From: JAAYCI01 sp964370295
Lineage (GTDB): Bacteria; Bacillota; Clostridia; Oscillospirales; Ruminococcaceae
DNA: 64,000 bases
Direction of reading: 5' to 3'
NCBI GenBank assembly: GCA_964370295.1
Contig: CAYJIR010000005.1
Span: 1-64,000, forward strand
Part shown: positions 61,893 to 64,000 of the stretch, in pieces
How positions within the stretch are numbered: the stretch's first letter is position 1
How the letters are laid out: every line of letters starts with the position of its first letter
Position numbers and translations under genes: made by a program
Notes under the pieces: model-generated
What the model saw: the letters and a program-made list of their open reading frames with translations, nothing else
Told to the model about the DNA's origin: nothing
Databases searched by the model: none

Positions 61893-63824
61893 CTATCCCT
61901 CTGTATTCCTTGCCGAAGATGATATAAAAATAGAAACCATTTTCAAAATATACTGCACTGTGTTAATTTCTTTTTCGCTCCAAACGCGATGCTCGTGATA
62001 ATCGTCGAGCCCCAACACCAACCGCGCATGCCCTCTCCCCTTGGTTTGTACCAATAGATACGACAAAGCACTTTCAAAACCGGGTAATTGTTTGGCATCC
62101 GTTTTTGTAACAATGTCTATATCACGATTATACATAACACCATTTTGTTCCAGCTCTGCAAAAAAATCCTTAATATCTCCTGTGGATATATTTTGAAATT
62201 CTATTTTTTTCGACGCTATTTGCCCCGCTCTCCATTCATAGGTCATACTGTAGCTATCGCCCTTGTCAAATGTTTGGGCCACGTAACAACGGTCTACCCC
62301 CATATGGGTGCCCAAAAGACGTAGCACGGTATCCATAGAGGTGGAAACATCCTCGGCCAGATACATTAAATCAAACACCATCGATGTGATACCGCTATCG
62401 AAAAAGTTATTCACAGGCTTGTTGGCATTGTCTACCTCTGTTAATGTTTTGGTGTTGGCATCTGCTAGTTCATCCGAGTATATGGTGTAGCGATCTTTGC
62501 CGGCCAACTTCGAGCTGTACAATGCTTTATCGGCACATTTGTAAAGCCCCTCATATGAATCTGCATGCGCCGGGTACAAAGCCACACCGATACTTCCGGA
62601 CACCTTATAGTCTTTCTTTTCGCCCGAATAACTGTTTTTAAAGGCATTGGCAATGGCCTCTGCCTTGCTTTGTATCACGCGCATATCCGATATATCTTTT
62701 ACGAACACTAAAAATTCGTCGCCACCGATGCGACCGATAATGTCAACCCCTCTAAAATTGGCATATAGGTTTTTGGCTATATCGCTTAAAGTAATATCGC
62801 CAAAATAATGGCCTAATTGGTCATTCACAGATTTAAAATCGTCTACATCTATTAAAAATAAGGCATGGGAGGAAGACGGAGAATTAAGCAAAGTATCTTT
62901 TATAATATTTTCCGTGGTTATTTTATTTAAACAATTGGTAAGCAAATCGGTTTTAGAAAGCACTTCCAACCTTTTCTGTTTGTCTATATCATAAGTTTTC
63001 CCAATGGAGAACATGGGACGCCCATCTTGATTATAGGTTGTTTTATAGGTAATTCTATAATATTTAGAAATTCCACTCGGTTGAATAAACCGCACCTCTA
63101 CAGGCTCTTCCACACCTATTTTTAAGTTATTATCAAACGCTAAAAAAGTGTCTAAGTCGTCGGGATACACCATACCCGCGTTTACCACATAACTTGGGAA
63201 TGGTTGTTTTTCTGAGGCAAGGCCTAGTATTTCGCGACCTTTCCCAAAAAATTGTATGGTTGCCATGTTCACATCGTATATCCAAAACCACTCTTCGGCA
63301 AGCTCTGCCACCGTATTAAACAAGGCCTTGTAGGTGATGCGATTGTGGTAATATTCGTCATGCGTCGTGTCTTCATCATCACCTGCCAACTGTGGGCTTA
63401 AATCTTGCATGACGCTTACCATCAACCCATTCCCATTCTCGTCCCGCACATTAAGCCGATATATGCTGATGTAAAGGGGAAGTTCTTCGCCGGTATATTT
63501 CGTGTCCAACCAGTTGAAATGTGTTTCACCCTTCTGCTTGGCTATCTCAATATACTCGCAAAAAGCCACTTCCGAGCTTTTGCCGTTTGGTTGATTTTGC
63601 GGTGTCAATTTATAAAAATTTTCTAAGTATTTTTCCTTGCTCCCTATATTGTATAAATTCACAGTAAACGCATTGCAATAAAGGCTTTCTGCCTTATCGT
63701 TTAACACATTAATACAAAGCGGAATGTGATCCATCATAGCAAAAACTTGTTCTAGCGTTAAATGCACACTTTGATGCACAAAGTTTTGTATCTCAGCGCC
63801 ATATTCTTTAGCCATATCGTTCAC
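61893..63824 (-). CDS. PAS-PAS-GGDEF-GAF diguanylate cyclase
   Basis: Soluble c-di-GMP synthase. Two PAS-like domains (about 20-140 and 160-285) precede a GGDEF domain with LIDVDDF and an intact GGDEF (367-371). The product-inhibition site RxxD is present as RGVD (358-361), exactly five residues before it. A GAF-like domain (about 490-640) is at the C-terminus, an unusual position. The start is a GTG at 63824, seven bases after GGGGG. 643 residues. It lies 38 bases after an EAL gene on the same strand, so synthesis and breakdown of c-di-GMP may be coexpressed. Confidence 0.92.
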   Translation of the reverse strand: MNDMAKEYGAEIQNFVHQSVHLTLEQVFAMMDHIPLCINVLNDKAESLYCNAFTVNLYNIGSKEKYLENFYKLTPQNQPNGKSSEVAFCEYIEIAKQKGETHFNWLDTKYTGEELPLYISIYRLNVRDENGNGLMVSVMQDLSPQLAGDDEDTTHDEYYHNRITYKALFNTVAELAEEWFWIYDVNMATIQFFGKGREILGLASEKQPFPSYVVNAGMVYPDDLDTFLAFDNNLKIGVEEPVEVRFIQPSGISKYYRITYKTTYNQDGRPMFSIGKTYDIDKQKRLEVLSKTDLLTNCLNKITTENIIKDTLLNSPSSSHALFLIDVDDFKSVNDQLGHYFGDITLSDIAKNLYANFRGVDIIGRIGGDEFLVFVKDISDMRVIQSKAEAIANAFKNSYSGEKKDYKVSGSIGVALYPAHADSYEGLYKCADKALYSSKLAGKDRYTIYSDELADANTKTLTEVDNANKPVNNFFDSGITSMVFDLMYLAEDVSTSMDTVLRLLGTHMGVDRCYVAQTFDKGDSYSMTYEWRAGQIASKKIEFQNISTGDIKDFFAELEQNGVMYNRDIDIVTKTDAKQLPGFESALSYLLVQTKGRGHARLVLGLDDYHEHRVWSEKEINTVQYILKMVSIFISSSARNTEG

Positions 63825-63862
63825 AGCGAAGCCCCCATTTCATTTTGTCAACTCAGAAACTT

Positions 63863-64000
63863 TTATTGCGTTTGCTCTAAATACTTTTGTTCAAATTCTT
63901 CAATACAGATGGGTTTGCTAAAGTAGTATCCCTGCCCTTTTTGGCAGTTCAATTTTTTCAAGATGTCGAATTGCTCTTTTGTTTCGATGCCCTCCGCCAC
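63863..64000 (-). CDS. EAL-domain protein (partial, N-terminus off the right edge)
   Basis: The last 45 codons of an EAL phosphodiesterase domain enter from the right edge. VAEGIETKEQFDILKKL and GQGYYFSKPI are the conserved end of the domain, including the catalytic Glu of AEGIET. The chain stops 17 residues after SKPI, so EAL is its last domain. The stop is TAA at 63863-63865. Confidence 0.9.
   Translation of the reverse strand: MAEGIETKEQFDILKKLNCQKGQGYYFSKPICIEEFEQKYLEQTQ

Overview
The window comes from a Gram-positive anaerobe of the class Clostridia. This rests on PolC-type DNA polymerase III, RNase J, GdpP, the pyrH-frr-uppS-cdsA-dxr-rseP-ispG-polC order, a paired TIGR03936/TIGR03960 radical-SAM locus, an LTA-synthase-type sulfatase and abundant c-di-GMP proteins. 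Nothing in the sequence lets me name a genus. The 100 Ns at 32599-32698 show it is a draft scaffold. I see no rRNA, tRNA, CRISPR array or transposase gene.

1-31 kb is mostly housekeeping. A minus-strand block reads rnjA, gdpP, rplI, dnaB, tilS, hpt, ftsH and a ParE/GyrB-like gene that is cut by the left edge. A small plus-strand group (rnhA, mnmA, a MscS-type channel) leaves from the same intergenic region as rnjA. Next come the TIGR03960/TIGR03936 pair, an LTA-synthase-like gene, pduL, and a family-4 uracil-DNA glycosylase. The glycosylase converges on the long pyrH-to-polC operon, which links nucleotide supply, ribosome recycling, isoprenoid/undecaprenyl and phospholipid synthesis, and replication.

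31-39 kb is an export system: a periplasmic-adaptor protein, a MacB-like permease with a 12-glycine run, a lipoprotein made of 51-bp tandem repeats (where the assembly breaks) and an ATPase. An OmpR-type response regulator and a histidine kinase lie just upstream. 39-45 kb holds a triple-RidA fusion and a compact Mrp-type antiporter operon without a full MrpA.

45-62 kb is accessory DNA. It has a clostripain-like lipoprotein, two secreted paralogues that both end in SPxTGVY, a DEAD-box helicase with a terminator-like leader hairpin, an orphan PTS IIC protein and a VOC protein. It also has a Cache-EAL phosphodiesterase, an Fe-S/rhodanese/TVP38 trio and a Nif11-type RiPP precursor with three CxC units. 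The last 2 kb is a c-di-GMP pair: a PAS-GGDEF-GAF cyclase and the end of an EAL protein.

Intergenic regions, above all after 33 kb, carry several families of short structured repeats. One is a TA-flanked element of about 165 bp with terminal inverted repeats and covarying stems. The others are hairpin modules shared among up to six intergenic regions. The strongest candidates for something undescribed are the Nif11/CxC precursor, the SPxTGVY-ended secreted proteins and these structured repeats.
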